DNA from: Marinobacter sediminicola
GTDB lineage: Bacteria > Pseudomonadota > Gammaproteobacteria > Pseudomonadales > Oleiphilaceae
Length of the DNA: 64,000 nt
Direction: 5' to 3'
Assembly (NCBI RefSeq): GCF_031157525.1
Contig: NZ_JAVIXR010000002.1
Span: 62,001 to 126,000, forward strand
The notes below the pieces were generated by a model. That model searched no databases, had not been told where the DNA came from, and saw nothing but the letters and a program-made list of their open reading frames with translations. The position numbers were made by a program, and so were the translations under genes. Shown in pieces: positions 8,279 through 18,500 of the stretch. How positions within the stretch are numbered: position 1 is the stretch's first letter; every line of letters starts with the position of its first letter.

Positions 8279-9252
8279 TGAACGGGAGCTTCCACTGTCG
8301 CAACAGAAGGCTGCCTACCCTTAACATTTTGCTTGTACCAACGGCGCCCCAACACCCCGTGTAAATGCCATGAAAATGCTGGAATCAGCCCACGGCGGCG
8401 CAGCCAGAATCGATCAGGCACTGGCGCTGCTGGCTCAATTTCCTGCATGCAGATTTCAGCTAGCACAACTCCCGGGCCTTGCTCGTGTGTCCGATGAGCA
8501 ATCAGCTTTCCTTGGCCATCAATAACGGCCGCCTGGCCTTCGAGGTGCCCACGATAAGTTAAGGGCAACCCCGGCATGGGGCAGCTAAAATCGTTACAGT
8601 GTGATGCATGAATAATTGGTGCGCCTACTAGCCGCGCGGTGTCTTGCACGGTCTTCAGGCTATTCTCCCGGTTGGCGGGTTCCAGCCATGAATAGAGCAC
8701 CGGCCAGTTTTCAGGAATGCTCCACCAATGGGAGCCGCCAATGATGACATCCACCTTGCCCCGCAAACGCCTGGACGTTGCTGTACGCAAAAACTCCCAA
8801 CACATAGCTGTGCCTACCCGAACACCATCAATTACGCCAAGCTCACCCGTATCTCCGGCATCACCACCTTCGTAAAAGGCGCTCTCCCACATGGTCGGGA
8901 GATCCTTATCGTGATGCCCCACAAGCTCGCCGCGGTTATAACACTGGTACCGGTTACGCACGCTGCCGTCTGCTAGCCGGCACAAAAAAGAACCTCCCAG
9001 CACAACCTTGTGCTGGGAGGAAAGGCTTTGTAGCAATTGTGCAGAAGGGCCATTTTCATCTTCAATGGCATTAACAAGAGAGGGCTGCCAGGACACCCCG
9101 GTATTAAAGAACTCCGGCAACGCAATCCATTGAGCACCTGCCTGGCTGGCATCTTCAACCAGAGCCTTGCAGCGGGCCAGGTTGTACTGCGTGTCACCTA
9201 TGCAGGTATCCACCTGCAACGCTGCAACTCGGGTTGTCAAAACATCATTCAT
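8275..9252 (-). CDS. Carbon-nitrogen hydrolase (nitrilase superfamily)
   Basis: A 325-residue amidase/nitrilase-fold enzyme. The catalytic triad is visible: Glu in WIALPEFFN (~48), Lys in GHHDKDLPT (~137), Cys in GTAMCWEF (~170). It would cleave an amide or nitrile C-N bond. The C-terminal 50 residues are basic and extend beyond the core fold. It overlaps zapE downstream by four bases and follows the baeRF gene by 7 bases, so all three probably form one transcript. Substrate not deducible. Confidence 0.85.
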   Translation of the reverse strand: MNDVLTTRVAALQVDTCIGDTQYNLARCKALVEDASQAGAQWIALPEFFNTGVSWQPSLVNAIEDENGPSAQLLQSLSSQHKVVLGGSFLCRLADGSVRNRYQCYNRGELVGHHDKDLPTMWESAFYEGGDAGDTGELGVIDGVRVGTAMCWEFLRTATSRRLRGKVDVIIGGSHWWSIPENWPVLYSWLEPANRENSLKTVQDTARLVGAPIIHASHCNDFSCPMPGLPLTYRGHLEGQAAVIDGQGKLIAHRTHEQGPGVVLAEICMQEIEPAAPVPDRFWLRRRGLIPAFSWHLHGVLGRRWYKQNVKGRQPSVATVEAPVQ

Positions 9253-9259
9253 AAAAGCA

Positions 9260-10378
9260 TCAAATCGGATAACGTGAGATTACCGCCAAGTCGTGGCGGC
9301 CCGGAATATCATCTTTACGCACTGCCATCACTTTGGCACCTGAGCGAAGTGCCCGGCCAGCAATTTCATCAATTATCCCATAACTGGTGGCGTCTTCGTG
9401 AGAGCCAAAATCAACCTCTCCGGTTTCATCATCAACAAAGCCATCGACCACGCTGTCGATATCAATGAGCAAACGGTCGATTCCACCAAACGTTGCCAAC
9501 CGGGCTGCATCGGAGATGTCTGTAGTTGATCGATTCTGCCCAGCCCGCTCGTCGAACAGTCGGTGAAAATCCTTGATCTGGCCCGCGTAGTGGGCATCCA
9601 GCACCGGCCTTGCCGCGCTTGCCAACTCCGCATTGCTTAGGTGCTCCGGGTTGCCGGCAATAGCGTCAGGAAGCGCAGGAATTGCGCTCAAGGACCGAAA
9701 TAGTGCCTCCAACGGCTTCGCCGAAGCAAGGATGAGCGGGCGGTCCGAGCGCATTAGCACGGGGCGCAAAACACTGTTGATCCTGCGCACATAACGTGCC
9801 AGATAAGAGCCATGCTCTTGGGCGCCATGCCTGTGGCCGGTACCCGTGTAGTTCTTGATGGTCGCGTCACCCACTACGGAGGTAAGATCCTCAGGCATAT
9901 CCGCCACTGAGACCTCTCGCGCTGGCAAGTCTGCCGACACCTCAATCAATCTCACGGCGTTCTCAGAAAGCGCCAAAATATGCGCTGTATGCGGGAAAGT
10001 TACAGCCCGCAGCAATGGCTTGAGATGGAATCGGTCAGACACCTCAACGATATCTTTTAGTTTGTTGGCCATCCGGTAGGTATGCAATGACTCCGGCGTA
10101 GCCAGAATTGCCAGGCTGTTTGCCTGATGACTCCAGAAATCCAGATCAGCCGCCAAATCATCAAACTGTTCCTGCAACAGCGCAATGCGCCGCTTATCAA
10201 GGCCTTTGGCCTCCAGTTGACTCACAGCCTTTTTGACCAGGTTGCCGAGATTGATTCGGCTCGCTTCAACTTCACGACTAAGCGGTGTGGTCGGTAGGTA
10301 AATCGAGATGGCCGCATCAGAGCGAACCAGGTTGAGGTCGCCAATTTCCTTGGCGCTTGGCATGTCTACGTAGTACAT
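9260..10378 (-). CDS. Bacterial archaeo-eukaryotic release factor (baeRF) family protein
   Basis: A 372-residue protein with the eRF1-like layout of the baeRF families. It has an N-terminal domain with ISIYLPTTP, a middle RNase-H-like domain around 120-250, and a C-terminal L7Ae-like domain with GGIDRLLIDID and GRALRSGAKVMAVRKDD. Such proteins are predicted from comparative genomics to act on stalled or hibernating ribosomes; direct tests are few. Start chosen at the ATG at 10378, which has a perfect AGGAGG upstream. First of a three-gene leftward run with the hydrolase and zapE. Confidence 0.8.
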   Translation of the reverse strand: MYYVDMPSAKEIGDLNLVRSDAAISIYLPTTPLSREVEASRINLGNLVKKAVSQLEAKGLDKRRIALLQEQFDDLAADLDFWSHQANSLAILATPESLHTYRMANKLKDIVEVSDRFHLKPLLRAVTFPHTAHILALSENAVRLIEVSADLPAREVSVADMPEDLTSVVGDATIKNYTGTGHRHGAQEHGSYLARYVRRINSVLRPVLMRSDRPLILASAKPLEALFRSLSAIPALPDAIAGNPEHLSNAELASAARPVLDAHYAGQIKDFHRLFDERAGQNRSTTDISDAARLATFGGIDRLLIDIDSVVDGFVDDETGEVDFGSHEDATSYGIIDEIAGRALRSGAKVMAVRKDDIPGRHDLAVISRYPI

Positions 10379-10455
10379 AGAAAAAACCTCCTGCAAGTTC
10401 AAAACCCTGGCCGGGCGAGGTCGCCCGTACCAGTTCGAACAATCCATTCGGATCT

Positions 10456-11190
10456 TTACTGGGCGGTTATACCGCCATCCACTACAAATTCAGAGCCTGT
10501 GGAGTAGCTTGATTCATCTGACGCCAGAAACAATATCAGGCTTGAGACCTCTTCAGATTTAGCCAAGCGCTTTAAGGGGATAGACTTCGCGAACTCTTCC
10601 ACAGCTGCTTTAGTGTCGCCTTGCATAATCATGGGGGTTTCTATCACGCCCGGGTGTACAGAGTTCACTCTGATACCGGACGACGCAACCTCCAGAGCCG
10701 CTGCTTTTGTCATACCGCGTACGGCAAACTTGGAATCGGTATAGCCAATGGCTCCACCCACCAAACCATTGATGGACGACACGTTCACGATCGAGCCGCC
10801 GCCGGCTTTTTTCATTGAGGGAACAACGGCTTTCATCCCCAAAAATACAGACACCTGGTTAATGTCCAGTATGCGGCGGTAATCTTCCAGAGATGTATCC
10901 AAAAGGGATTTCGCCATTGTTATGCCAGCGTTATTTACCAGCACGTCCACCGGTCCAAAATGCTCCTCGGTTTTGCTGACAGCGCGAGCCCAGTCTGATT
11001 CGCTGGTCACATTCTGCTTCATAAAAAGAGCGTTTTCGCCCAACTCCGCTGCCAAGGCCAGGCCCTTCTCTTCATTCAAATCGGTCAAAACAACCTTGGC
11101 GCCCTCTCTTATAAAAACGCGGGCGTGGGACGCCCCCATTCCTTGGGCTGCACCGGTCACAATCGCAACCTTATCTTTCAAACGATCCAT
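10456..11190 (-). CDS. SDR-family oxidoreductase
   Basis: A 244-residue classical short-chain dehydrogenase/reductase. The cofactor turn is TGAAQGMG (residues ~12-19), followed by the acidic DLNEEKG, which favours NAD(H). NNAG stabilises the central sheet, Ser in VSSINGL and YTDSK give the catalytic triad. It would interconvert a secondary alcohol and a ketone. Annotated relatives are often called glucose 1-dehydrogenase or 3-alpha-hydroxysteroid dehydrogenase, neither supportable here. A 170-base gap without a gene separates it from the redoxin gene. Confidence 0.88.
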   Translation of the reverse strand: MDRLKDKVAIVTGAAQGMGASHARVFIREGAKVVLTDLNEEKGLALAAELGENALFMKQNVTSESDWARAVSKTEEHFGPVDVLVNNAGITMAKSLLDTSLEDYRRILDINQVSVFLGMKAVVPSMKKAGGGSIVNVSSINGLVGGAIGYTDSKFAVRGMTKAAALEVASSGIRVNSVHPGVIETPMIMQGDTKAAVEEFAKSIPLKRLAKSEEVSSLILFLASDESSYSTGSEFVVDGGITAQ

Positions 11191-11361
11191 CTTAATCCCC
11201 TAATTTTCAGTAACTTAATTAACGAGGGCCAGTTACATCAATATAGCAGAAGGGGTGAAAGACCGCGTCGGTATTATCCATGACCAATCGGGGCTTCAAT
11301 TTAACTTGCGCCGGAGCAAAGCCAAGCTCAACACAGTAATTTCACTCCACGGCGGCCTAGC

Positions 11362-11829
11362 TCACGCCAACAAACGCCCAATCATATACCCCACCTGCAT
11401 ATCGCTTACCCGTCCCAACTGTGTAAAACGAATAGTGCCGTCCTTATCAATCAGTACCAATGAAGGCGTACCCTGTAGATTAAGCTTCTGCATCATCACG
11501 GGTACGGGGCCTGTCTCGGAGGGCAAGTCAATTGCTATGGGAAACTGCAGCCGATACTCATGGATAAAAACCTTGAGCGCATCGGGTGTCATCACATGGT
11601 GGTGCTCAAACACTGAATGCAGGCCAATCACCTGCACCTCATCACTTCGATACATCTCATGGATTGCCGCGGCTTGCGGCAATCCGTGGGTCACACAGCC
11701 CGGGCACAGCATCTGGAATGCATGCAGTACAACCACCTGCCCCCGCAGCTTTTCCAACTGCAATGGCTCATTTGTATTCAGCCAACTGGCTACCGTTAAT
11801 TCCGGAGCAATAACGCCTGTGCCGAGCAT
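11362..11829 (-). CDS. TlpA-like redoxin with CPGC motif
   Basis: A 155-residue thioredoxin-fold protein of the AhpC/TSA-redoxin type. The redox motif is CPGC near residue 45 in FQMLCPGCVTHG, and the conserved cis-proline region is near TPSLVLIDKDG. There is no signal peptide, so it is probably cytoplasmic, unlike true TlpA. Start at 11829 has GGGAGG upstream. It is the last gene of the run behind the amine oxidase, cytochrome c and RidA genes, 66 bases after RidA. It may detoxify peroxide or repair thiols connected with amine oxidation, which is inference from position only. Confidence 0.75.
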   Translation of the reverse strand: MLGTGVIAPELTVASWLNTNEPLQLEKLRGQVVVLHAFQMLCPGCVTHGLPQAAAIHEMYRSDEVQVIGLHSVFEHHHVMTPDALKVFIHEYRLQFPIAIDLPSETGPVPVMMQKLNLQGTPSLVLIDKDGTIRFTQLGRVSDMQVGYMIGRLLA

Positions 11830-11895
11830 GGCCGGGCCTCCCTATATGTACACCCTCAGGTCACTGCGGGGATGTGGCCCACATCTATCAACGCT

Positions 11896-12402
11896 TTATT
11901 GGCGAACCGCAGAGACTTCGATTTCAATCAACCAACCAGGATTGGCCAATGCCGCTACTTCAACCGCTGAGCGAACCGGCAAATTAGGTTGCGCCTCCGT
12001 GCCAAAGAATTTGGTGTAGCCGTCCATAAACCCTGAGAAGTCCACCTTCCCATCTTGCGCCACAAGGAACACCTGCATGCGATAGATATCACCCATGGTC
12101 AGATCAAGTGACTTTAGGGCTTTCTCAATAGCTTGCAGGACAGAGGTTGCCTGTTCCTCCATCGAACCATATGCCGCCGTGGTTCCCGCGTCAGCTTTGT
12201 CATTGATAACAGCCGGAACCTGGCCACTCAGGTGCACCAGCGCCTTACTGGCAGGTATTTCAACCGCTAGTGATATCGGAAAATCCGAGTTTGGTAATTT
12301 ATGGCGAATTACATCGTGGTCGCCAGAATGGCTGTCTGCATAAGCACTTGCGGCACCCGCAAATAGGCCGGCAATTGCTAATGTAAAAATAGATTTACGC
12401 AT
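11896..12402 (-). CDS. Exported RidA-family protein
   Basis: A 168-residue YjgF/YER057c/UK114 protein with a cleavable signal peptide (MRKSIFTLAIAGLFAGAASA). Canonical RidA is cytoplasmic, ~130 residues, and hydrolyses reactive imines/enamines to ketones plus ammonia. The arginine that holds the substrate carboxylate in RidA is kept in LPVRSAVEV, and the C-terminal LIEIEVSAV strand is conserved. It lies 52 bases behind the cytochrome c gene in the amine-oxidase operon. Imines are the direct product of amine oxidation, so a periplasmic imine hydrolase fits that context. Confidence 0.85.
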   Translation of the reverse strand: MRKSIFTLAIAGLFAGAASAYADSHSGDHDVIRHKLPNSDFPISLAVEIPASKALVHLSGQVPAVINDKADAGTTAAYGSMEEQATSVLQAIEKALKSLDLTMGDIYRMQVFLVAQDGKVDFSGFMDGYTKFFGTEAQPNLPVRSAVEVAALANPGWLIEIEVSAVRQ

Positions 12403-12454
12403 TCATCACTCCTCACGTGCGCAGCTGAGCACTCTCAGTAACACACACTATTGG

Positions 12455-12856
12455 TTAGCGGTTAGTCATCGCTTTCACATCGTCCAGTGTCGCCTTCTTT
12501 TGGTAGTCATTTCCAAAATGAGTTCGCACATAGTTCACCACTTCCACAATCTGTTCATCTGTCAAATAGTGTTTAAAACTCGGCATACCCCCCAACCCAT
12601 TGACCAAAACATAAATAGGGTAGCCCGGCGCTGCCACCTTGGCGTTTTCGGCCAGTGCGGGATAAAACCCGGCACCTTCAGAAGCACCTTTACCGCCCTC
12701 CATGTGGCAACCTTGGCAGATGCTGTTGTAGAGGTCCTCACCGGTTTTCTGTTCGAAACTACTACTTTCAGAAACTGTCGGCGTGCCGGCGACAGCCGAA
12801 AGCGATGCGAACGCATAAATGCCAAGCATAAGAGTAAGCATGGTTAACTTTTTCAT
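12455..12856 (-). CDS. Periplasmic c-type cytochrome
   Basis: A 133-residue class I cytochrome c with a signal peptide (residues 1-23) and one heme motif, CQGCH, near residue 47. The distal methionine is in GGMPSF, and the closing helix is EIVEVVNYVRTHF. It starts 12 bases after the stop of the flavin amine oxidase gene. The likely role is electron acceptor of that flavoenzyme, passing electrons to the respiratory chain. Precedent from the literature is the nicotine-degrading flavoenzyme NicA2, which uses a cytochrome c rather than oxygen. Confidence 0.88.
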   Translation of the reverse strand: MKKLTMLTLMLGIYAFASLSAVAGTPTVSESSSFEQKTGEDLYNSICQGCHMEGGKGASEGAGFYPALAENAKVAAPGYPIYVLVNGLGGMPSFKHYLTDEQIVEVVNYVRTHFGNDYQKKATLDDVKAMTNR

Positions 12857-12868
12857 GGTGGACTCCTA

Positions 12869-14476
12869 TCAGGCTGTTTGCTTCTTGGATTGAAGCGCGT
12901 GTTGGTGCAAGCGTTTGATCGCGTCCAACGACGACAGGATCGCGCCTTCCATCCATGCCGGTATATAGGATGCATGCTCACCGGCCAGCACAATGCGCCC
13001 ATCAATCTCACACAGATTCTTGTAATGAGCTTTGCGGGTTTCCGGTGTCCATAAGCCATAACATCCATTAACCCAAGGCACCCGGTGCCACGCGACGGAA
13101 ATACCATTATCGTATTCGTCCATGTATTGCGGGTGTATTTTCGCCCCGTATTCGAGGGCTTTCTTCACCCGCATTTCCGGAGACATCGACGTAAACTCAT
13201 AGGAGTTCTCATCCCACAAGTAAGCGCCCAGCAACACCCCTTTGCCGGAAGAATGGTAATCAGTACTTGGGTAGCTGATTAGCTCGATGGGCATGTCGGT
13301 AAAGGTCACACCACCGTATATGTGGTCATCCTCTTCCCAGAATCGACGCTTGAACTGCAATCCGACTTTAACACTGCTGTCATAGGGTACTGCGCGAATG
13401 GCGCTCGTCAGTTTGCTGCTGAATGTGGAGGGTATTTGGCCAAGGATCGAGAGCGGAATGGTGCAGACGCACCAATCGGCGGTTTCCGTCATGGTTTCGC
13501 CCGGATTCAGACTATCAACATAGTTAACAGTCACCCCGTTGTCGTCCTGATCGATCTTCGTCACTTTGCTGCTGTAGCGAATCAGGCTGCCAACTTCCTT
13601 CTCAAAGGCTTTGGCAATCATATCCATACCGCCGATAGGCTGGAACAAGGTGGCTTGATAATCGTATGAGTGGCCCTCGTTCAGATGCTTCCAAAGCGTT
13701 GAGTTAAGCAGCTCTGCACGGCCCATTGGCTGGGAGAATTGCTGTTCAGGCATTAAGCCACCGGCGGGGTCAATGTCGAAGCCCCGCATGAGGCTCGACT
13801 CTACGCTCTTAACGTATTTGTCGTCATCGTTGAGTGCACCCCATTCACGCATAACCAGTAGCAGACGCTCCGTGTCTTCCTTCGTCATGGCCTGATCGAG
13901 CCCTTTCTGATTGACACACTTGGCAAGCAATTCTGCAACGTGCCCCTGGAAATCCGCCTTTACTTCGCGGTAGCGCTTGGGCTTACCACCAAACGCTTTG
14001 GTGCTGTGGAAGTAGGCGTTGTGGTTGATCTGGGTAAACACTTCCAGCTTTACATCAAACTGCTTGCAGTAGTGCAAAACCGCGTGGTGGTGATAGGGAA
14101 TACGCCATGGGCCAGGGTTGAGATAAAGACCTTTGTCGAACTTACATTCCTGGGTAGCGCCCCCCAGCTCAGTGTATTTGTCGCCGCCGCGTAACGTCCA
14201 GCAACGACCTCCCGCTTTCTGGTTGTACTCAAGAATCTTCACCTTGTACCCGGCTTTGCGAAGCTCGTAAGCCGCAGTCATACCGGCAAGACCACCTCCG
14301 AGCACGAGTACGGACGCCCCTGCTGGCGCGCCGCTCAATTCATAATTCTTGCTGTCAAAATTGGATTCGGCTGCAAAACCAAGCGTTGTCATGGCCTGGT
14401 ACATTGCAACGGCTCCGGCCGTCTTACCAATCCACGAAAGCAGCTCCCTTCTACTAAAACCCTGAGTCGGTTCCAT
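12869..14476 (-). CDS. Tat-exported flavin monoamine oxidase/dehydrogenase
   Basis: A 535-residue FAD amine oxidase. The N-terminus has a twin-arginine signal (SRRELL at residues 8-13, then a hydrophobic stretch), so the folded flavoprotein is exported. The Rossmann motif VLGGGLAGMTAAYEL lies near residues 56-70, with the GG-R motif AGGRC at about 88. The C-terminus has the second FAD motif GRIVLAGEHASYIPAWMEGA. It would oxidise a primary or secondary amine to an imine in the periplasm. Downstream in the same direction are cytochrome c, exported RidA and a redoxin. Substrate is open; relatives include tryptophan 2-monooxygenase, MAO and NicA2 types. Confidence 0.9.
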   Translation of the reverse strand: MEPTQGFSRRELLSWIGKTAGAVAMYQAMTTLGFAAESNFDSKNYELSGAPAGASVLVLGGGLAGMTAAYELRKAGYKVKILEYNQKAGGRCWTLRGGDKYTELGGATQECKFDKGLYLNPGPWRIPYHHHAVLHYCKQFDVKLEVFTQINHNAYFHSTKAFGGKPKRYREVKADFQGHVAELLAKCVNQKGLDQAMTKEDTERLLLVMREWGALNDDDKYVKSVESSLMRGFDIDPAGGLMPEQQFSQPMGRAELLNSTLWKHLNEGHSYDYQATLFQPIGGMDMIAKAFEKEVGSLIRYSSKVTKIDQDDNGVTVNYVDSLNPGETMTETADWCVCTIPLSILGQIPSTFSSKLTSAIRAVPYDSSVKVGLQFKRRFWEEDDHIYGGVTFTDMPIELISYPSTDYHSSGKGVLLGAYLWDENSYEFTSMSPEMRVKKALEYGAKIHPQYMDEYDNGISVAWHRVPWVNGCYGLWTPETRKAHYKNLCEIDGRIVLAGEHASYIPAWMEGAILSSLDAIKRLHQHALQSKKQTA

Positions 14477-14698
14477 GTTCCACGATCTCCCCAGTAGGTA
14501 CGATCATCGACCTTGAATACATTAACCAGCAATAATCATACGATTAGACAGTTACTGTTACCGCTACTTCAGGTTCAGAAAATTATTATATCTGCCTCCA
14601 TAAACTTAGTATCTGCACACAAAAGGCGCAAACACTGCACCGACGATTGAATGTGGTTTTTTTGCGAGAACATTGCGCTGAGCTTTCTAAAGCCAGTT

Positions 14699-15316
14699 CT
14701 ACTCCAGTGCTCCATTAACAATCGCCCGCAACTCCTAACGGATGGGGTAGGTCGATGAAGGGATCAGTTGCGTCATGAAGATCATCACCAGCTCCTCAAC
14801 CGGATCGACAAAAAAACTGGTGCTTGCCAACCCGCCCCAGCCATATTCGCCGACAGACCCGTTTGTCTGGGATTTGGCAACGTCGGTTTTTACCGAAAAG
14901 CCGAGCCCAAAACCTGTGCCAGGCATCTCCAACGGATCGAAGATATTCTCGCGCAGGTACTCATCGAAAGGCTGATCCGCCAGTAACTGCACCAGATACC
15001 CCAGCACATCGGTGCTGACGGAATAGTTCCAGGCGGTGCCCGGCGAGAACTCAAGAGGCAGTTCCGCCAGCTGATTGACCAAGGCCTCCATCGTCAGATC
15101 CCGACTACCATCAAGCCTTAATTCGCGATAAGCGGCATCGACGTTGGTGCGATTCATAAACCCTTGCGCTTTTACATAGGCAACCTCCCCTCTTCGGGCC
15201 ACCAGAGTCAGCGCGCCGGGCAAGTGTCCGGGCTGGATATAACGGCATTCAAGATGACGCTCAATATTGAGAAGCCGATCCGATGCGAGGCCAGCGATCT
15301 GTTTTATTTCCGTCAT
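14699..15316 (-). pseudogene. Decayed beta-lactamase-family serine hydrolase
   Basis: The readable part gives 193 residues homologous to EstB/class C-like serine hydrolases but far shorter than the usual ~400. The segment after GFMNR jumps to VDAAYRELRL, so the region with the SxxK nucleophile and helix is missing. A second jump occurs at PGTGF to GLGFSV. The Tyr motif YSVS (YxN equivalent) and the C-terminal GWGGLASTSF remain. The frame stops with TAG after YPIR, but reading on gives ELRAIVNGALE and a second stop at 14699, the normal end of this family. Two in-frame deletions plus one nonsense codon make an active enzyme impossible. Confidence 0.8.
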
Positions 15317-15502
15317 GGAGGAGGCGCCTTTTTTTGCCTGGTACCTTGATTATTGCACCACTGAGCCAGAATCTGCAGCAAGCTCCTGTAACGCCAGCCA
15401 CCTAATCAGTATTTACCCGGCAATTTTCTTGAACTTTGCACGAAAAGGCTGAACACTCTGGAAGCGAACAATAATCAATTCCTGGCCACAGCGAGCTGCC
15501 CT

Positions 15503-18500
15503 TTGACGACACCATCAGATAAAGAGGCCAATTCAGCAATCACGCGCCCTGATACAAGCGGCGTGGCCGAAAGCGCTCCGGAAAATTCGCATATTTACAG
15601 GCTAACAGGAATATACCGGGCTCTTAGCGAAATGAATCAGGCCATTAACCGAATGAGTGGCGAGGAAGAATTGTTTCCGCTCGTGTGTAGATCGGCCGTT
15701 GATTTAGCAGGAATCAGCATGGCGTGGATTGGGGTTTGTGATCCTGAATCAAAACGAGTTGTTCCTGTAGAAAGCTATGGCGCCGGAACGGATTACCTGA
15801 CGGATATAAATACCTCAACACAGCCAACCAGTCCGGAGCACCTCGATGCGTCAGCGGCTGCGTGTTGCAATAATAACGCTGTCGTCAACAATGACTGGGC
15901 AAACAATTCCGGTTCAGCAGCCTTGCCCGATCATATAAGCGACCTTCGCTGGGGTAGCAGTGGCAGCTTCCCCATCCGCCGAGATGGAAAACCTTTTGCC
16001 GTTTTTTCGGTGTATCACTGTGCAAAAGGCTTTTTTGACGATGAAGTCACCAAACTTTTCAACGAACTGGCCCGGGACCTCACCTTCGCGCTCGGCAACC
16101 TTGATCGAGAAAAGCAGCGCCAGGATGCCGTGGAAGCGCTCCGTCTCAGTGAGCAGCATTTCCGGGCCTACTTCGAGCGCACCATGTTTGGCATGGCGAC
16201 CACCAGCCCGGGTAAAGGGTGGATAGAGGTTAACCAAGCACTGTGCGATATGCTCGGCTACACACAGAGCGAGCTGCTGGCATCAACATGGACAGATCTG
16301 GTCCACCCTGAAGACTTGAAGGACGGCCAAATCGAGTATCAGCAACTGATTGATGGCACAGTGGATGAACAGTCAGTTGAACGGCGTTTTATCCATAAGT
16401 CCGGCCGTTTTATCGACACTCATCTGGCCTTGCGGGCTGTTCGAAATGCGGACAACGGCTTTGTGTATGTGGTGGCGCTAATTGAGGATATATCACCTCG
16501 AAAAATGGCAGAGCGCCGTGAACTGATGCGGCAAGAAACTCTGGAGCAAGTCGCTAAAGGCGGCTCCCTGGACGAAACCCTATCGCAAGTCATTGCATCG
16601 GCAGAATCAATTCTCCCCAATTCAATGTGCTCTATCCTTCTGATGGACGAAGAAGGAAAACACCTTTTGAGTGGCGCAGCGCCAAGTTTGCCGGAGTTCT
16701 TCTCCAAGACCATTAGTGGCGTTGAGATCGGGATGGGTGTTGGCTCTTGCGGAACCGCAGCCTTCACGGGCGAGCGCGTTGTTGTTGAGAATGTCGCCTC
16801 CCACCCCTACTGGGAAAACTTTAAAGATCTGGCCGCCTCCGCTGGGCTTGGGGCCTGCTGGTCGGAGCCCATCCATTCTTCATCGGGCAAGGTTCTAGGC
16901 ACATTTGCCATTTATCGTAAGGAACCAAGCGCACCGGATAAACAGGAAATTCTGCTTATAGAGAAGGCTGCCAATCTGGTCAGTATTGCCATCGAGCGAA
17001 CCCATGCAGAAGAAGAGCTCCACTTGGCCTCATCTATCTACGAAAACACAGCTGAGGCATTGCTGGTTACCGATGCAAGCAACAGAATCATTGCACTCAA
17101 CCCAGCCTTTACCCGGATAACGGGCTATACCCTTGAGGACCTTAGGGGCAGAGACACATCGGTTCTTCATTCCGGTCGCCACAGCGCCGATTTCTACCAA
17201 GCTATTTGGGCCGATGTCGCCCTCAAGGGTTTTTGGCAAGGAGAGACCTGGAATCGTCGAAAAAGCGGCGAAGCCTTTCCCTCGTGGCTCACTGTCAGCG
17301 TGATTCACAATGACAAAGGCGACATCCTGCGTCATGTCATTATGGGCTCTGACATCACCGATAAGGTTCGTACAGACGAACTGGTTTGGCGTCAGGCAAA
17401 CTACGACTTCCTGACCGGCTTACCCAACCGCCACATGTTCCAGGATCGGCTGGATCAGGAGATTCGCGCATCTTTAAACCACGGATCGATGCTGGCGCTC
17501 TTGATCATTGACCTTGATCACTTCAAGTATGTTAACGATTCTCTCGGGCACTCGATTGGGGACCGCCTGCTGGTGAAAGCGGCAAGCCGGATCAACGGCT
17601 GTGTCAGCGACTCAGATACCGTGGCCCGCATGGGCGGCGACGAATTCACAGTAATCCTGCCCCGGCTCACAAATACTCTTGAGGGCGAGAAGGTGGCTGA
17701 ACAAATTATCAGTGCGCTGGCAGAGCCTTATTCTATTGACGGCGAGTCCATCTATGTTCAGGCCAGTATCGGCATTACCTTCTGTCCAAACGATGCTTCA
17801 GATGTTGATCAACTCATCAGCAACGCCGACCAAGCTATGTATGCATCCAAAACATCCGGGCGAAACCGCCTGAGTTATTTCACTCAGTCCCTTCACGATG
17901 AAGCCCGAAAGCGCCTGATGTTGATAAACGACATGCGCTCGGCCGTCAACAACGGGCAGTTCGAGCTTCACTTCCAGCCCATCGTAAATCTGACAACGGG
18001 CAAAGTCTGCAACGCCGAGGCATTGATTCGCTGGAATCACCCGGAACATGGAATGATCAGTCCGGCTGAATTTATTCCTCTGGCGGAGGAAACAGGATTG
18101 ATCGTCGGAATCGGCGACTGGGTATTTCGGGAAGCGGCACGCCAGACAAAGCGCTGGAGCGACCTGCTCAATACCGGAATGCAGGTGTCGGTAAATATGT
18201 CTCCTGTACAGTTTCAGAGCAGCGCGCTGAACATTGCAGACTGGCTGGACCACCTCAAAACCCTTGGACTGGATCCTAGCTACCTGAGCATTGAGATCAC
18301 CGAAGGGCTGTTGCTGAATGCCAGTGACGGCGTTAAAGACAAACTATTGAGATTCCGGGATGCAGGTATCCAAGTGGCCATTGACGACTTTGGTGTTGGC
18401 TACTCCGCTCTGTCCTACCTGAAGCGGTTCGACATTGATTACCTCAAGATTGACCAGTCGTTTATTCATAATATTGAAACGGATCAAAACGACCTGGTGC

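Noticed and set aside
11255..12019. 254-codon plus-strand frame opposite the redoxin and RidA genes
   Set aside because: Covers two genes with clear families on the other strand; its own product is Cys/Thr/Ser-rich without motifs.
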